A DNA stretch of 64,000 nucleotides from Burkholderia savannae. GTDB lineage: Bacteria; Pseudomonadota; Gammaproteobacteria; Burkholderiales; Burkholderiaceae. Shown here piece after piece: positions 18,149 through 26,722 of this stretch. The notes below the pieces were generated by a model, which saw only the letters and a program-made list of their open reading frames with translations, did no database searches and had not been told where the DNA came from. Location of the stretch: contig NZ_CP013417.1 of the NCBI RefSeq assembly GCF_001524445.2, positions 1,674,001 to 1,738,000 on the forward strand, written 5' to 3'. Positions within the stretch are counted from its first letter, which is position 1. The number at the start of each line of letters is the position of its first letter. Made by a program: the position numbers and the translations under genes.

Positions 18149-18190
18149 GACAATGCGCCGCATGCCGGAAGGCTGCGGCGCATTGTCTTT
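18149..18190 (+). terminator. Terminator after pit
   Basis: A perfect 14-bp stem (18149-18162 with 18174-18187) with an 11-nt loop is followed by TTT. Upstream, GAGATT/TCGCCGAG motifs repeat irregularly from 18107. Confidence 0.75.
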
Positions 18191-18239
18191 GGCGCGCGTT
18201 TCGCGAGCGGGCCGCGCGATCGACGCCGTTACGACAGCG

Positions 18240-18594
18240 CATCGAGCAGCGCGTACCGCGCGACGCCCGCGCTGATGTACAGGCGCTGCAGCGCATGCAG
18301 CGGAATCGGCCTGACGGGCGTCGCGGCGAACGGCAGCGCGCGCTGAGCGCGTTGCCCGAGGGCGGCGCGCATGCGCTGCTCGAGGCGAGCGCGCGCGGTC
18401 GCGCACACGCAATACACGATCACCGACGTGGGCGCGATCGCGGCGCCCGTGCTCGACGGCGAGCGGCGGCCGGTCGCGTCGGTGCACATCGTCGCGCCGC
18501 TCGACGCTCGCCGACGCCGAACAGCGGCTCGCGCCCGCGGTGATCGACTGCGCGCGGGGGATTTCGAATTCGATTCGGACGCTCGCATGGGCGG
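18240..18594 (+). pseudogene. Frameshifted remnant of an IclR-family regulator, C-terminal domain
   Basis: Pieces of one IclR effector domain appear in order in three reading frames. IGLTGVAANGSAR is in the frame of codon 18095. RALSALPEGGAHALLEA is in that of 18295. YTITDVGAIAAPVLDGERR and PVASVHIVAPLDA are in that of 18371. LADAEQRLAPAVIDCARG and ISNSIRTLAWA are in that of 18540. Together they match the end of an IclR protein (AAPV-DG-RPVAS-V-APL, then a final helix). No N-terminal helix-turn-helix was found. At least three frameshifts and the missing half make it non-functional. It lies between pit and the NlpC/P60 gene. Confidence 0.72.
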
Positions 18595-18632
18595 GCGGGC
18601 GCGGCCGCCCGGTTGGCCAGGAGCGGCTTGTC

Positions 18633-19883
18633 TCAGTAGCCGCCGTTCGCGAAGCGCGCGATCGGATCGTCGCTCGTGCCGGCCGGCGCGACGCTTGCGG
18701 CGCCGGGCGCCGTCGACGCGCGCAGGATCTGCACGTTGCCGGGAGCGGCGAGCTGCGCCTGGCGGGCCGCCGCGCGCGCGGTTGGCGGCGGCGGCTCGAA
18801 CGCGTCCGCGGCGGCGTCGATCGGATCGGGCGGCGGCGTGCCGGCGACGGTCGCCGCGCCGCCGGCCGCGGGCGGCGGCGCGGCGGATACCGGCGCTGCG
18901 CCCGCGTCGGCCGAGGCGATCGCGGGCGATGTCGCGCCCGCGGCCTGCGCCTGCCGCTGCGCGGCGGATATCGCGGGCGGCGGCGGCTCGTACGGATCGG
19001 CGGATGCGGTTGCGGCAGGCGCTGTGCGCGCCGGCAAGAAGCCCGATGCGGCGGGCGCGGGCGCGGTTGCGGTTGCGGTTGCGGTTGCGGGCGCGGCGTT
19101 CTGCGAGGATGCATTCGCCGTCGCCGCATAGATGGGCGCGGCGCCGGAAGAGGCGTTGCGCGCCGAGGGCTGCGCGGCCGCGTTCGCCGCGTAAGCGGGC
19201 GACGCGCTCGGCGCCGCTGCCCGCGCGGCCGGTTGCGCGGCTGCGTAGGCCGCATAGGCCGGCTGAGCCTCCGCTGCCGCACGCGGCGCGGCGTCCGGCT
19301 GCCGGCTCGCCTGGTAGGTCGGCGCATCGAACGGCGCCGGCTTGGCTTTCGGCTCGGCGACGCGCCGGATGCCGTCGAAGCGTTTCGCCCAATACGGATT
19401 CGTCAAGTAATCGAGCCGCACGGTGCCGCCCGTCGACGGCGCGTTCACGAAGCGCAGCTTGCCGACGTAGATGCCGACGTGCGAATGCGGCCGGCCCGAC
19501 GTGTTGAAGAAGATCAGATCGCCGGGCGCGATGCCGTCCGGCTCGATCGATTCGCCGGCCGAGCTCATGTCGGCCGTCGTGCGGGGCAGGTTGACGCTCG
19601 CCGCGCGGTCGACGACGTAGCGCACGAGGCCGCTGCAGTCGAAGCCGCTGTCGGGCGTGTTGCCGCCCCAGCGGTACGGGACGCCGACGAGGCTCATCGC
19701 CTGGATCGAGATTTCCTCGCGGCCGACGCTGTGGTCGACGAAATTCGGGAAGCCGCGCGGCGGCGCGTACGCGCGCGGTGTGGTGATCGCCATGCCGGAC
19801 GACGAGCGCGCCGATTTTTGCGGCGCGCTCGAGCAGGCCGCGAGCAGCGAGATCACGAGAACGGACAGCGAAAGACGCAACAT
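18633..19883 (-). CDS. NlpC/P60 family lipoprotein, putative peptidoglycan endopeptidase
   Basis: 416 aa from ATG 19883. Residues 1-17 are a lipoprotein signal (LISLLAAC-type lipobox, Cys17). An ATG 14 codons earlier adds only polar residues ahead of the signal. The NlpC/P60 domain covers about 55-165, with catalytic Cys83 in FDCSGLVRY and His135 in HSHVGIYVGKL. It would cleave D-Glu-meso-Dap bonds of the cell wall. The C-terminal 220 residues are a low-complexity Ala/Pro/Gln/Thr tail with ATATATA and repeated EPPPP segments, probably a flexible wall-spanning region. Family members of this size usually lack so long a tail. Confidence 0.9.
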   Translation of the reverse strand: MLRLSLSVLVISLLAACSSAPQKSARSSSGMAITTPRAYAPPRGFPNFVDHSVGREEISIQAMSLVGVPYRWGGNTPDSGFDCSGLVRYVVDRAASVNLPRTTADMSSAGESIEPDGIAPGDLIFFNTSGRPHSHVGIYVGKLRFVNAPSTGGTVRLDYLTNPYWAKRFDGIRRVAEPKAKPAPFDAPTYQASRQPDAAPRAAAEAQPAYAAYAAAQPAARAAAPSASPAYAANAAAQPSARNASSGAAPIYAATANASSQNAAPATATATATAPAPAASGFLPARTAPAATASADPYEPPPPAISAAQRQAQAAGATSPAIASADAGAAPVSAAPPPAAGGAATVAGTPPPDPIDAAADAFEPPPPTARAAARQAQLAAPGNVQILRASTAPGAASVAPAGTSDDPIARFANGGY

Positions 19884-20050
19884 GAGAGGCGGGCGAGCGC
19901 GCTGCGCTCGCCAATCGTATGACAACGGTTAATCGCGATAGTAGTGCGTCCGGCGGGGCTTTCGCAAGAATTCTTGAGAAATCACTTGAAGTTGCGCGTG
20001 TAAATGTTGTTCGAGACGGACGTTCGCTCGCAGATGATTCGACCCCCGAA

Positions 20051-20085
20051 ATGAAAAAGCGGCGCCTGACGAATCAGGCGCCGCT
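20051..20085 (-). terminator. Terminator of the PhoH-like gene
   Basis: A perfect 12-bp stem (20058-20069 with 20074-20085) with a CGAA loop. The plus-strand A-run 20053-20057 gives a T-run on the minus strand. It lies 40 bp beyond the phoH-like stop. Confidence 0.88.
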
Positions 20086-20124
20086 TCGTGCCGAGCGCCG
20101 CTCGGCGCGGTGGTCGGCGTGCGG

Positions 20125-21921
20125 TTACAGGATGTCGGACGCGTAGTCGGCAAGCCGCGAGCGCTCGCCGCGCGCGAGCGTCACGTGGCCGCTGTGCCCC
20201 CAGCCCTTGAAGCGGTCGACGACGTACGTGAGGCCCGAGCTGCCTTCCGTCAGGTACGGCGTGTCGATCTGCGCGATGTTGCCGAGGCAGATGATCTTCG
20301 TGCCCGGGCCCGCGCGGGTGACGAGCGTCTTCATCTGCTTCGGCGTCAGGTTCTGCGCCTCGTCGATGATCACGTACTTGTCGACGAACGTGCGGCCGCG
20401 CATGAAGTTCATGCTCTTCACCTTCAGGCGCGAACGGATCAGCTCCTGCGTCGCCGCGCGGCCCCATTCGCCGGCCGCGTCGTCGGTCTTCTGCAGCACC
20501 TCGAGGTTGTCGTCGAATGCGCCCATCCACGGCTGCATCTTCTCTTCCTCGGTGCCGGGCAGAAAGCCGATGTCCTCGCCGACGGGCACGGTCGCCCGCG
20601 TGACGATGATCTCGTTGTAGCGCTTGTCGTCGAGCACCTGCGCCAAGCCCGCCGCGAGCGCGACGAGCGTCTTGCCGGTGCCGGCCTGGCCGAGCAGCGT
20701 GACGAAGTCGATCTCGGGGTTCATCAGCAGGTTCAGCGCGAAATTCTGCTCGCGGTTGCGCGCGGTGATGCCCCACACGTTGTTCTTGTGGTGGCTGTAG
20801 TCGCGCAGCGTCTGCAAGAGCGCCGTCTTGCCGTTCAGTTCGCGCACGAGCGCGTGAAACGCGGGCTCGCCGTTCTGCGGCTCGAGATAGACGAACTCGT
20901 TGACGAGCATCGACGCGACGAGCGGGCCCGTCACGCGGTAATACGTGGTGCCCGTCTTCGTATCCTGCCAGCTCTCCATGCCCTTCGCGTGCTTCGTCCA
21001 GAAGTCTTGCGCCAGTTCGCGCACGCCGGTGTAGAGGAGATCCTTGTCTTCGAGGACTTGGTCGTTGAAGTAGTCTTCGGCGGGCAGGCCGAGCGCGTGC
21101 GCCTTGATGCGCATGTTGATGTCTTTCGACACCAGCACGACCTGACGATCCGGCCGCTCGCGCTGCAGCGCTCGCACGACGCCGAGGATCTGGTTGTCGG
21201 CCTTGCCTTGCGGCAGGCCCTCGACGGGCTCGATGCTCGTGAGCGTCGTCTGGAAGTAGAGGCGCCCGAGCGCCTCGCGGCTGCCGAGGCGCGCGAGCGC
21301 AATGCCGGCCGAGATCGGGCCCGCGTCGGCGACGAGCGCGTCGAGCGTGCGGCTCACCTGGCGTGCGTTGCGCGCGACTTCCGACATGCCCTTCTTGTGA
21401 TTGTCGAGTTCCTCGAGCGTCATCATCGGCAGATAGACGTCGTGCTCCTCGAAGCGGAAGAGGCTGCTCGGATCGTGCATCAGCACGTTCGTGTCGAGCA
21501 CGAAGAGCTTTTGCATCTCGGTTTCGGCGGCCTTGCGTCCGCGCGCTTTCGCCGTCGCGCTCGGCGCGGCGGCCGCGGTCGCCGCGGGCCTCGCCGCGTC
21601 GGCCTTCGGCGAGCGTGCCGCCGGCGCGGCGGGGGCCGCGGGCACCGGCTGCAGCAGCGCGGCCGTCTGCTTCGTCTTGCGCGCGCGCGGCGCGGCGGCG
21701 CTCGCGGCTTCGGCCGGCGCGACCGCGCGCAGCGGCGCAGCGGTGTTGGCGGCAACGACCATCGGATCGGCTACGTTCGCCGGGCCGTATTCGGCCGCGA
21801 CCGCGTGAGCGGGGCCCCCGGAGGCGGATTGCTTCGCGGCTTTCGCAGGCCGCGCTTTCGCCTTGTATTCGTCGGGCGGCAGCAGGCTGCCGAGCTTGCT
21901 GGGGGGAGTAGGCAAAGGCAT
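20125..21921 (-). CDS. PIN-PhoH fusion ATPase (PhoH2 type)
   Basis: 598 aa. Residues 1-135 are a low-complexity Ala/Pro/Lys region. A PIN nuclease domain follows (KLFVLDTNVLMHDPSSLFRFEEHDVYLP, then LVSKDINMRIKAHALG). A PhoH ATPase domain completes the protein, with Walker A GQAGTGKT near residue 410 and Walker B DKYVIIDEAQNLTPKQMK. Such PIN-PhoH2 proteins couple RNA cleavage to ATP-driven unwinding, often in toxin-antitoxin settings. Here there is no antitoxin-like partner. ATG 21921 follows GAGGG. The gene is monocistronic, with a terminator. Confidence 0.93.
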   Translation of the reverse strand: MPLPTPPSKLGSLLPPDEYKAKARPAKAAKQSASGGPAHAVAAEYGPANVADPMVVAANTAAPLRAVAPAEAASAAAPRARKTKQTAALLQPVPAAPAAPAARSPKADAARPAATAAAAPSATAKARGRKAAETEMQKLFVLDTNVLMHDPSSLFRFEEHDVYLPMMTLEELDNHKKGMSEVARNARQVSRTLDALVADAGPISAGIALARLGSREALGRLYFQTTLTSIEPVEGLPQGKADNQILGVVRALQRERPDRQVVLVSKDINMRIKAHALGLPAEDYFNDQVLEDKDLLYTGVRELAQDFWTKHAKGMESWQDTKTGTTYYRVTGPLVASMLVNEFVYLEPQNGEPAFHALVRELNGKTALLQTLRDYSHHKNNVWGITARNREQNFALNLLMNPEIDFVTLLGQAGTGKTLVALAAGLAQVLDDKRYNEIIVTRATVPVGEDIGFLPGTEEEKMQPWMGAFDDNLEVLQKTDDAAGEWGRAATQELIRSRLKVKSMNFMRGRTFVDKYVIIDEAQNLTPKQMKTLVTRAGPGTKIICLGNIAQIDTPYLTEGSSGLTYVVDRFKGWGHSGHVTLARGERSRLADYASDIL

Positions 21922-22100
21922 GGTGTCCCTCGGGAGGAATCGTGTCGCAGGCGTGCGCCGCCGTTCGCATCCTGCGACGCTTCGCGCGTGCAGTTTGCGC
22001 GCAGTGGCGCACATGGGGTTCGAATCGCCGGTTCGCCTAGATTTCGATCGTCTCCTTGACGCGTTGGACGGCCGGCGCGGATCGGCCGACCCGAAAACCA

Positions 22101-22137
22101 TAAAAAAAGCCGCTCCCCCGAACAGGGGCAAGCGGCT
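22101..22137 (-). terminator. Terminator downstream of bcp
   Basis: AGCCGCT (22108-22114) pairs with AGCGGCT (22131-22137), with an inner CCCC/GGGG stem (22115-22118 with 22125-22128). A 7-nt T-run follows on the minus strand. It lies 115 bp after the bcp stop; the stretch between shows no gene. Confidence 0.8.
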
Positions 22138-22252
22138 CGGCTCTAACCGTCGTGCTGCGCGTCAGATGCGTGGACGCATCGTTTCGACCACCGGCGCAGC
22201 TACGAGAAAAATGGGTCGGACAGGCATTCATTGCGGCCCAATATAGCGCGCC

Positions 22253-22714
22253 TCAAAGCGCTTGTACAGCACTCAGCACCTCGTCGACGTGGCCCGGCAC
22301 CTTCACGCCGCGCCATGCGTGACGCAGCACGCCTTCGCCGTCAATGACGAACGTCGAGCGCTCGATTCCACGTACTTCCTTGCCATACATTTTCTTCAAT
22401 TTCATGACGCCGAACAGCGTGCAGAGCGTTTCGTCGGGGTCCGAAATCAGCGGGAACGGCAGTTCGAGCTTCGCCTTGAAGTTCTCGTGCGAGCGCAGGC
22501 TGTCGCGCGACACGCCGACGATTTCCGCACCGGCCTTCTTGAACTTCGGATACAGGTCGCGGAACTGCAGGCCCTCGGTGGTGCAGCCGGGGGTGTTGTC
22601 CTTCGGATAGAAGTACAGCACGAGCTTCTTGCCCTTGACGCCCGACAGCGAAAACTCGCCGCCCGTGGCAGGCGCTGTGAAATCGGGAACTTGACGGTCG
22701 ACTTCGACGGACAC
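22253..22714 (-). CDS. bcp: Peroxiredoxin Bcp
   Basis: 153 aa. Thiol peroxidase that reduces hydrogen peroxide and organic hydroperoxides. The peroxidatic Cys44 lies in YPKDNTPGCTTEGLQFRD. The position of the usual resolving Cys, five residues later, is Leu49. One other Cys is present in DETLCTLFG, so a different resolving partner or an external thiol is likely. The start ATG follows AGGAGAAAC. No operon partner; the arn cluster begins 85 bp away with the same orientation. Confidence 0.95.
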   Translation of the reverse strand: MSVEVDRQVPDFTAPATGGEFSLSGVKGKKLVLYFYPKDNTPGCTTEGLQFRDLYPKFKKAGAEIVGVSRDSLRSHENFKAKLELPFPLISDPDETLCTLFGVMKLKKMYGKEVRGIERSTFVIDGEGVLRHAWRGVKVPGHVDEVLSAVQAL

Positions 22715-22799
22715 GTGTTTCTCCTGTTGTTATGAACGAGCGCGGACGGCGGGCCGCGCGTGATGAGGCGAGACGAGAAGCCGGCGAGCGGCGTCTCGT

Positions 22800-23696
22800 T
22801 CAGTCGGGCTGGACGATCAGTTCGCCGGAGCGGCCGGGAATTTCGCCCCACGCGACAGGGTACGATGGCAGCGCGGCGCGGTCCAGCGTCGCGTAGTAAT
22901 CGCCCATCGTCGCGAACGTGTGGCCTTGCGCGCGCCAGCCCGCGAGCAGTTGCTCGAACACGGGCGCGAGCTTCTGCCCTTCGAGCTCCGCGTGCAGCGT
23001 GAATACCTGGTCGTGCGGATTACGCTCGGTGTGCTTGAGCAGGTGCGCGGCGACGTTGCCGGTGTCGATGCCGTCGACGCCGAGGATCTCGTCGAGCGTC
23101 GGCAGCGTCGTCGGCAGCTGCACGTGCGCGAGCGTCCTGCCTTCGACGACGGGCAGATACGGCGAGTGGCCGCGCCCGTCCGACGCGTAGCGCATGCCCC
23201 ACGCGTCGATCTGCTCGAACGCCGCGTCGTTCATTTGCCAGCCCGCCGCGCCGTGCGTGACGGGCGGCGCGCCGAAGATCTCGACGAAGCGCTCGCGGCT
23301 CTTGTTCATCTCGCGTACGGTCCAGTCGCGCGGACGCTGGCGAACGTTGTCCTGCCAGTACACGTGATCCCACGTGTGGATTCCGCATTCGAAGCCGGCT
23401 TCGTGGATCGCGCGCATGTCGGCCGTCGCGCGGCGGCCGATGTCGGGGCCGGGCAGCAGCACGCCGTACAGCAACTGCTTGACGCCGTAATGCTCGACGA
23501 CCGACGTGCGCGACACCTTCTTCAGAAAGCCCGGCCGCAGCACGCGGCGCATCGCCCAGCCGGTGTGGTCGGGGCCGAGACTGAAGAGGAACGTCGCGCG
23601 CGCGGCGAAGCGATCGAAGATGCGCGCGAGATTCGGCACGCCTTCGCGCGTGCCGCGCAGCGTGTCGACGTCGATCTTGAGGACGATGCGAGCCAA
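22800..23696 (-). CDS. arnD: 4-deoxy-4-formamido-L-arabinose-phosphoundecaprenol deformylase
   Basis: 298 aa with a TTG start (23696) after AGAGGGG. NodB-type polysaccharide deacetylase fold: metal-binding IDVDT near the start, GIHTWDHVYWQDN with the His pair, and THGAAGWQMN. It removes the formyl group from undecaprenyl-P-Ara4FN, which makes the transfer to lipid A irreversible. It is the last gene of the arn cluster, 16 bp after the ArnA dehydrogenase gene. A longer frame upstream is rejected because it overlaps that gene. Confidence 0.95.
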   Translation of the reverse strand: MARIVLKIDVDTLRGTREGVPNLARIFDRFAARATFLFSLGPDHTGWAMRRVLRPGFLKKVSRTSVVEHYGVKQLLYGVLLPGPDIGRRATADMRAIHEAGFECGIHTWDHVYWQDNVRQRPRDWTVREMNKSRERFVEIFGAPPVTHGAAGWQMNDAAFEQIDAWGMRYASDGRGHSPYLPVVEGRTLAHVQLPTTLPTLDEILGVDGIDTGNVAAHLLKHTERNPHDQVFTLHAELEGQKLAPVFEQLLAGWRAQGHTFATMGDYYATLDRAALPSYPVAWGEIPGRSGELIVQPD

Positions 23697-23712
23697 GCGG
23701 CGGTGCCCCTCT

Positions 23713-24768
23713 TCAGCCCTGCTGCTCGACGAGCGCGCGCGCGTCGGCGACGTGGCCGCGGTACGCCTCGAAGATGTGGCGCAGCGCGTCGTCGAACGTG
23801 AACTGCGGCGCCCAGCCGAGTTCCTGCATCGTGTTCTCGATCTTCGGCACGCGATTCTGCACATCTTGATAACCGTTGCCGTAGTACGCGCCCGACGTCG
23901 TCTCGACGAGCTTCACGCGCTTGGCCGAATCCGCGTACTCGGGGAATTCCGCCGCGAGCTCGAGCATCTTGTTCGCCAGTTCGCGCACCGAGAAGTTATT
24001 GTTCGGATTCCCGATGTTGTAGATCTTGCCCGTGGCGACGCCGTTCGGATTCTCGATGATCTTCATCAGCGCGCTGATGCCGTCGTCGACATACGTGAAC
24101 GCGCGCTTCTGCGAGCCGCCGTCGACGAGGCTGATGTTCTCGCCGCGCACGATATGGCCGAGGAACTGCGTGACGACGCGCGAGCTGCCTTCCTTCGGCG
24201 TGTAGATCGAGTCGAGGCCCGGGCCGATCCAGTTGAACGGGCGGAACAGCGTGAAGTTCAGGCCTTCCATCCCGTAGCCCCAGATCACGCGGTCCATCAG
24301 CTGCTTCGAGCATGCGTAGATCCAGCGCGGCTTGTTGATCGGGCCGTAGGTGAGGGCGGACGCGTCCGGGTCGAACTGCTCGTCCGCGCACATGCCGTAC
24401 ACCTCGGAGGTCGACGGAAACACGAGGTGCTTGCCGTACTTCACGGCCGAACGCACGATCGGCAGGTTCGCCTCGAAGTCGAGCTCGAACACGCGCAGCG
24501 GCTGCTTCACGTAGGTGGCGGGCGTCGCGATCGCGACGAGCGGCAGGATCACGTCGCACTTCTTCACGTGATACTCGACCCACTCCTTGTTGATCGTGAT
24601 GTCGCCTTCGAAGAAATGCATCCGCTCGTGCTTGACGAGATCGCCGAGCCGATCGGTCTGCATGTCCATGCCGAACACTTCCCAATCGGTGGTTTCAAGA
24701 ATGCGCTTCGACAGGTGATGGCCGATGAAGCCGTTTACACCCAGGATCAGGACTTTTTTAGCTTTCAT
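23713..24768 (-). CDS. UDP-glucuronate decarboxylase (ArnA dehydrogenase domain as a separate protein)
   Basis: 351 aa, extended SDR fold. NAD-binding motif ILGVNGFIGHHL (about residues 8-19). The catalytic tetrad segment is STSEVYGM ... YACSKQLMD (Ser/Thr, Tyr-x3-Lys). It oxidises and decarboxylates UDP-glucuronate to UDP-4-keto-pentose. In E. coli this is the C-terminal half of ArnA. Here it has its own start codon, overlapping the formyltransferase stop in an ATGA. The Arg and Glu of the ArnA active site (SQKRAFTYVDD) are visible. Confidence 0.95.
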   Translation of the reverse strand: MKAKKVLILGVNGFIGHHLSKRILETTDWEVFGMDMQTDRLGDLVKHERMHFFEGDITINKEWVEYHVKKCDVILPLVAIATPATYVKQPLRVFELDFEANLPIVRSAVKYGKHLVFPSTSEVYGMCADEQFDPDASALTYGPINKPRWIYACSKQLMDRVIWGYGMEGLNFTLFRPFNWIGPGLDSIYTPKEGSSRVVTQFLGHIVRGENISLVDGGSQKRAFTYVDDGISALMKIIENPNGVATGKIYNIGNPNNNFSVRELANKMLELAAEFPEYADSAKRVKLVETTSGAYYGNGYQDVQNRVPKIENTMQELGWAPQFTFDDALRHIFEAYRGHVADARALVEQQG

Positions 24769-25712
24769 GAATGACGGGAAGAATGAGTGAACTGCGCGAA
24801 TTCCGCCGGGGAAACCGCGGTCTCGCCGCCGTCGTGCTGCCGGCGCAGTTCGAGAATGGAGACAGCGCGGCTGTCGCCGCAAACGCCGAACAGCGCATTA
24901 TCGCTTACGTGCAGGCCCGGCGGCAAATCGACGGCCGCGCGCGCGGCGGCCGAGCCGGGCGCCGAGCGCCGCGCGCGCGCGATCACGAAGCGCGCGCCGT
25001 CGAGATCGGTGAACGCGCCCGGATACGGCGGCGCGACCGCGCGGATCAGGTTGTACACGTTCGCGGCCGGCTGCGACCAATCGATGCGGCCGTCCTCGGG
25101 CTTGCGTCCGCCGTAGTAGCTGCCTTGCGACAGATCGTTCGGCAGGTGCGGCGCTTCGCCCGCGATCAGCGCGGGCAGCACGCGCCAGAGCGTCTGCTCG
25201 GCCGCGACCGTGACCTTGTCGAACACTTGCGCGGCGGTGTCGTCGGGCAGGATCGGCACGGCGGTCTGGCCGACGATCGCGCCCGCGTCGGGTTTCGCGG
25301 CCATCTCGTGCAGCGTCGCGCCGGTTTCGGTCTCGCCGTTGAGCACCGCCCAGTTCGTCGGCACGCGGCCGCGGTACTTCGGCAGCAGCGACCCGTGCAT
25401 GTTGTACGCGCCGCGCGCGGCGAGCGCGAGCAGATCGACGGGCAGCATGTGCCGGTAATAGAACGAGAAGATGAACTCGGGCTTCGCGCTCGCAACCGCC
25501 GCGCGCACGTCGGCGCTCGTCGGATCGGCGGGCGTGATGCACGCGATGCCGTGCTCGGCCGCGACCGACGCGACGCTGCCGAACCAGATGTTCTCGGTCG
25601 GATTGTCTTCGTGCGTGACGACGAGCGCGACGTCGACGCCGCGCGCGAGCAGCACCTGCAGGCAGCGCACGCCGACGTTGTGATACGCGAAGACGACGGC
25701 GCGCGGTTTCAT
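24765..25712 (-). CDS. UDP-Ara4N formyltransferase (ArnA N-terminal domain as a separate protein)
   Basis: 315 aa. Formyl-tetrahydrofolate transferase fold: MKPRAVVFAYHNVGVRCLQVLL at the start, then the catalytic HGSLLPKYRGRVPTNWAVLNGE segment (His, with Asn upstream in YNMHGS) and DAGAIVGQ with Asp. It formylates UDP-4-amino-4-deoxy-L-arabinose. It overlaps arnC by 4 bp at its start and the dehydrogenase gene by 4 bp at its end, so the five genes are tightly coupled. It ends in a short polar tail with no fused dehydrogenase. Confidence 0.94.
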   Translation of the reverse strand: MKPRAVVFAYHNVGVRCLQVLLARGVDVALVVTHEDNPTENIWFGSVASVAAEHGIACITPADPTSADVRAAVASAKPEFIFSFYYRHMLPVDLLALAARGAYNMHGSLLPKYRGRVPTNWAVLNGETETGATLHEMAAKPDAGAIVGQTAVPILPDDTAAQVFDKVTVAAEQTLWRVLPALIAGEAPHLPNDLSQGSYYGGRKPEDGRIDWSQPAANVYNLIRAVAPPYPGAFTDLDGARFVIARARRSAPGSAAARAAVDLPPGLHVSDNALFGVCGDSRAVSILELRRQHDGGETAVSPAEFAQFTHSSRHS

Positions 25713-26716
25713 CGCGCGGCCTCGCGGCGCTCGGCGGCGAGCGTGACGCCGGGCTTGCCGTCGCGCGCCTCGAGCACGGTGTGGATCAGGTAGCGCGGCC
25801 GCGCGCGGACCTGCTGATAGATTCGTCCGATGTATTCGCCGAGCAGGCCGAGCGCGAAAATGATCACGCCGAGCAGGAAGAACGTAATCGCGAAGAGCGT
25901 GAACACGCCTTGCACTTCCGCGCCGACGATGAAGCGCCGCACGACGAGCAGCACGAAGAGCCCGGCCGAGCCGAGCGACAGGATCACGCCGATGAACGAC
26001 AGCCATTGCAGCGGCACGACGGAGAAGCCCGTTACGAGATCGAAGTTCAGGCGGATGAGGCTGTACAGCGAGTATTTCGATTCGCCCGCGAAGCGCTCTT
26101 CATGCGCGACCTCGATCTCGGTCGGGTTCTGCGCGAACGTGTACGCGAGCGCGGGGATGAACGTGTTCACCTCGCCGCAGCGGTTGATCGTGTCGATGAT
26201 GTGGCGGCCGTATGCGCGCAGCATGCAGCCCTGGTCGGTCATCTTGATGCGCGTGATGCGCTCGCGCAGCCGGTTCATCGCGGCCGACGCCTTGCGGCGG
26301 AACAGGCTGTCCTGGCGCTGCAGCCGGATCGAGCCGACGTAGTCGTAGCCCTCGCGCATCTTCGCGATCAGCTTGCCGATTTCCTCGGGCGGGTTCTGCA
26401 AGTCGGCGTCGAGCGTGATGACGATGTCGCCGCGCGACTGCTCGAAGCCGGCGAGGATCGCCATGTGCTGGCCGTAGTTGCCGTTCAGGAGCACGACGCG
26501 CGTCGTGTCCGGACGCACGCGGAACTGGTCGGCGAGGAGGGCAGCCGAGCGGTCGCGGCTGCCGTCGTTGACGAGGATCACTTCGTACGACGTGCCGAGC
26601 GCGTCGAGCGCCGGGTAGAGCCGCGCGAAGAGCGCAGCGAGCCCGGCTTCCTCGTTGTACACGGGGATGACGATCGAAACTTCAGGATTCGTCGCGCGTG
26701 TTTCAGGGTGACTCAT
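25709..26716 (-). CDS. arnC: Undecaprenyl-phosphate 4-deoxy-4-formamido-L-arabinose transferase
   Basis: 335 aa. Family 2 glycosyltransferase: SIVIPVYNEEAGLAALFARL at the start, VILVNDGSRDRSAAL, and DADLQNPPEEIGKL (DxD). Two transmembrane helices lie at about residues 235-257 and 270-292, anchoring it on the cytoplasmic face. It moves the formylated sugar onto undecaprenyl phosphate. Starts 6 bp after the arnB stop. Confidence 0.96.
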   Translation of the reverse strand: MSHPETRATNPEVSIVIPVYNEEAGLAALFARLYPALDALGTSYEVILVNDGSRDRSAALLADQFRVRPDTTRVVLLNGNYGQHMAILAGFEQSRGDIVITLDADLQNPPEEIGKLIAKMREGYDYVGSIRLQRQDSLFRRKASAAMNRLRERITRIKMTDQGCMLRAYGRHIIDTINRCGEVNTFIPALAYTFAQNPTEIEVAHEERFAGESKYSLYSLIRLNFDLVTGFSVVPLQWLSFIGVILSLGSAGLFVLLVVRRFIVGAEVQGVFTLFAITFFLLGVIIFALGLLGEYIGRIYQQVRARPRYLIHTVLEARDGKPGVTLAAERREAAR

Positions 26717-26722
26717 GTCCGC

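Noticed and set aside
22138..22252. Possible small gene or small RNA between bcp and its terminator
   Set aside because: A 64-codon frame has no recognisable features, and no convincing promoter was found; read as the bcp 3' region.
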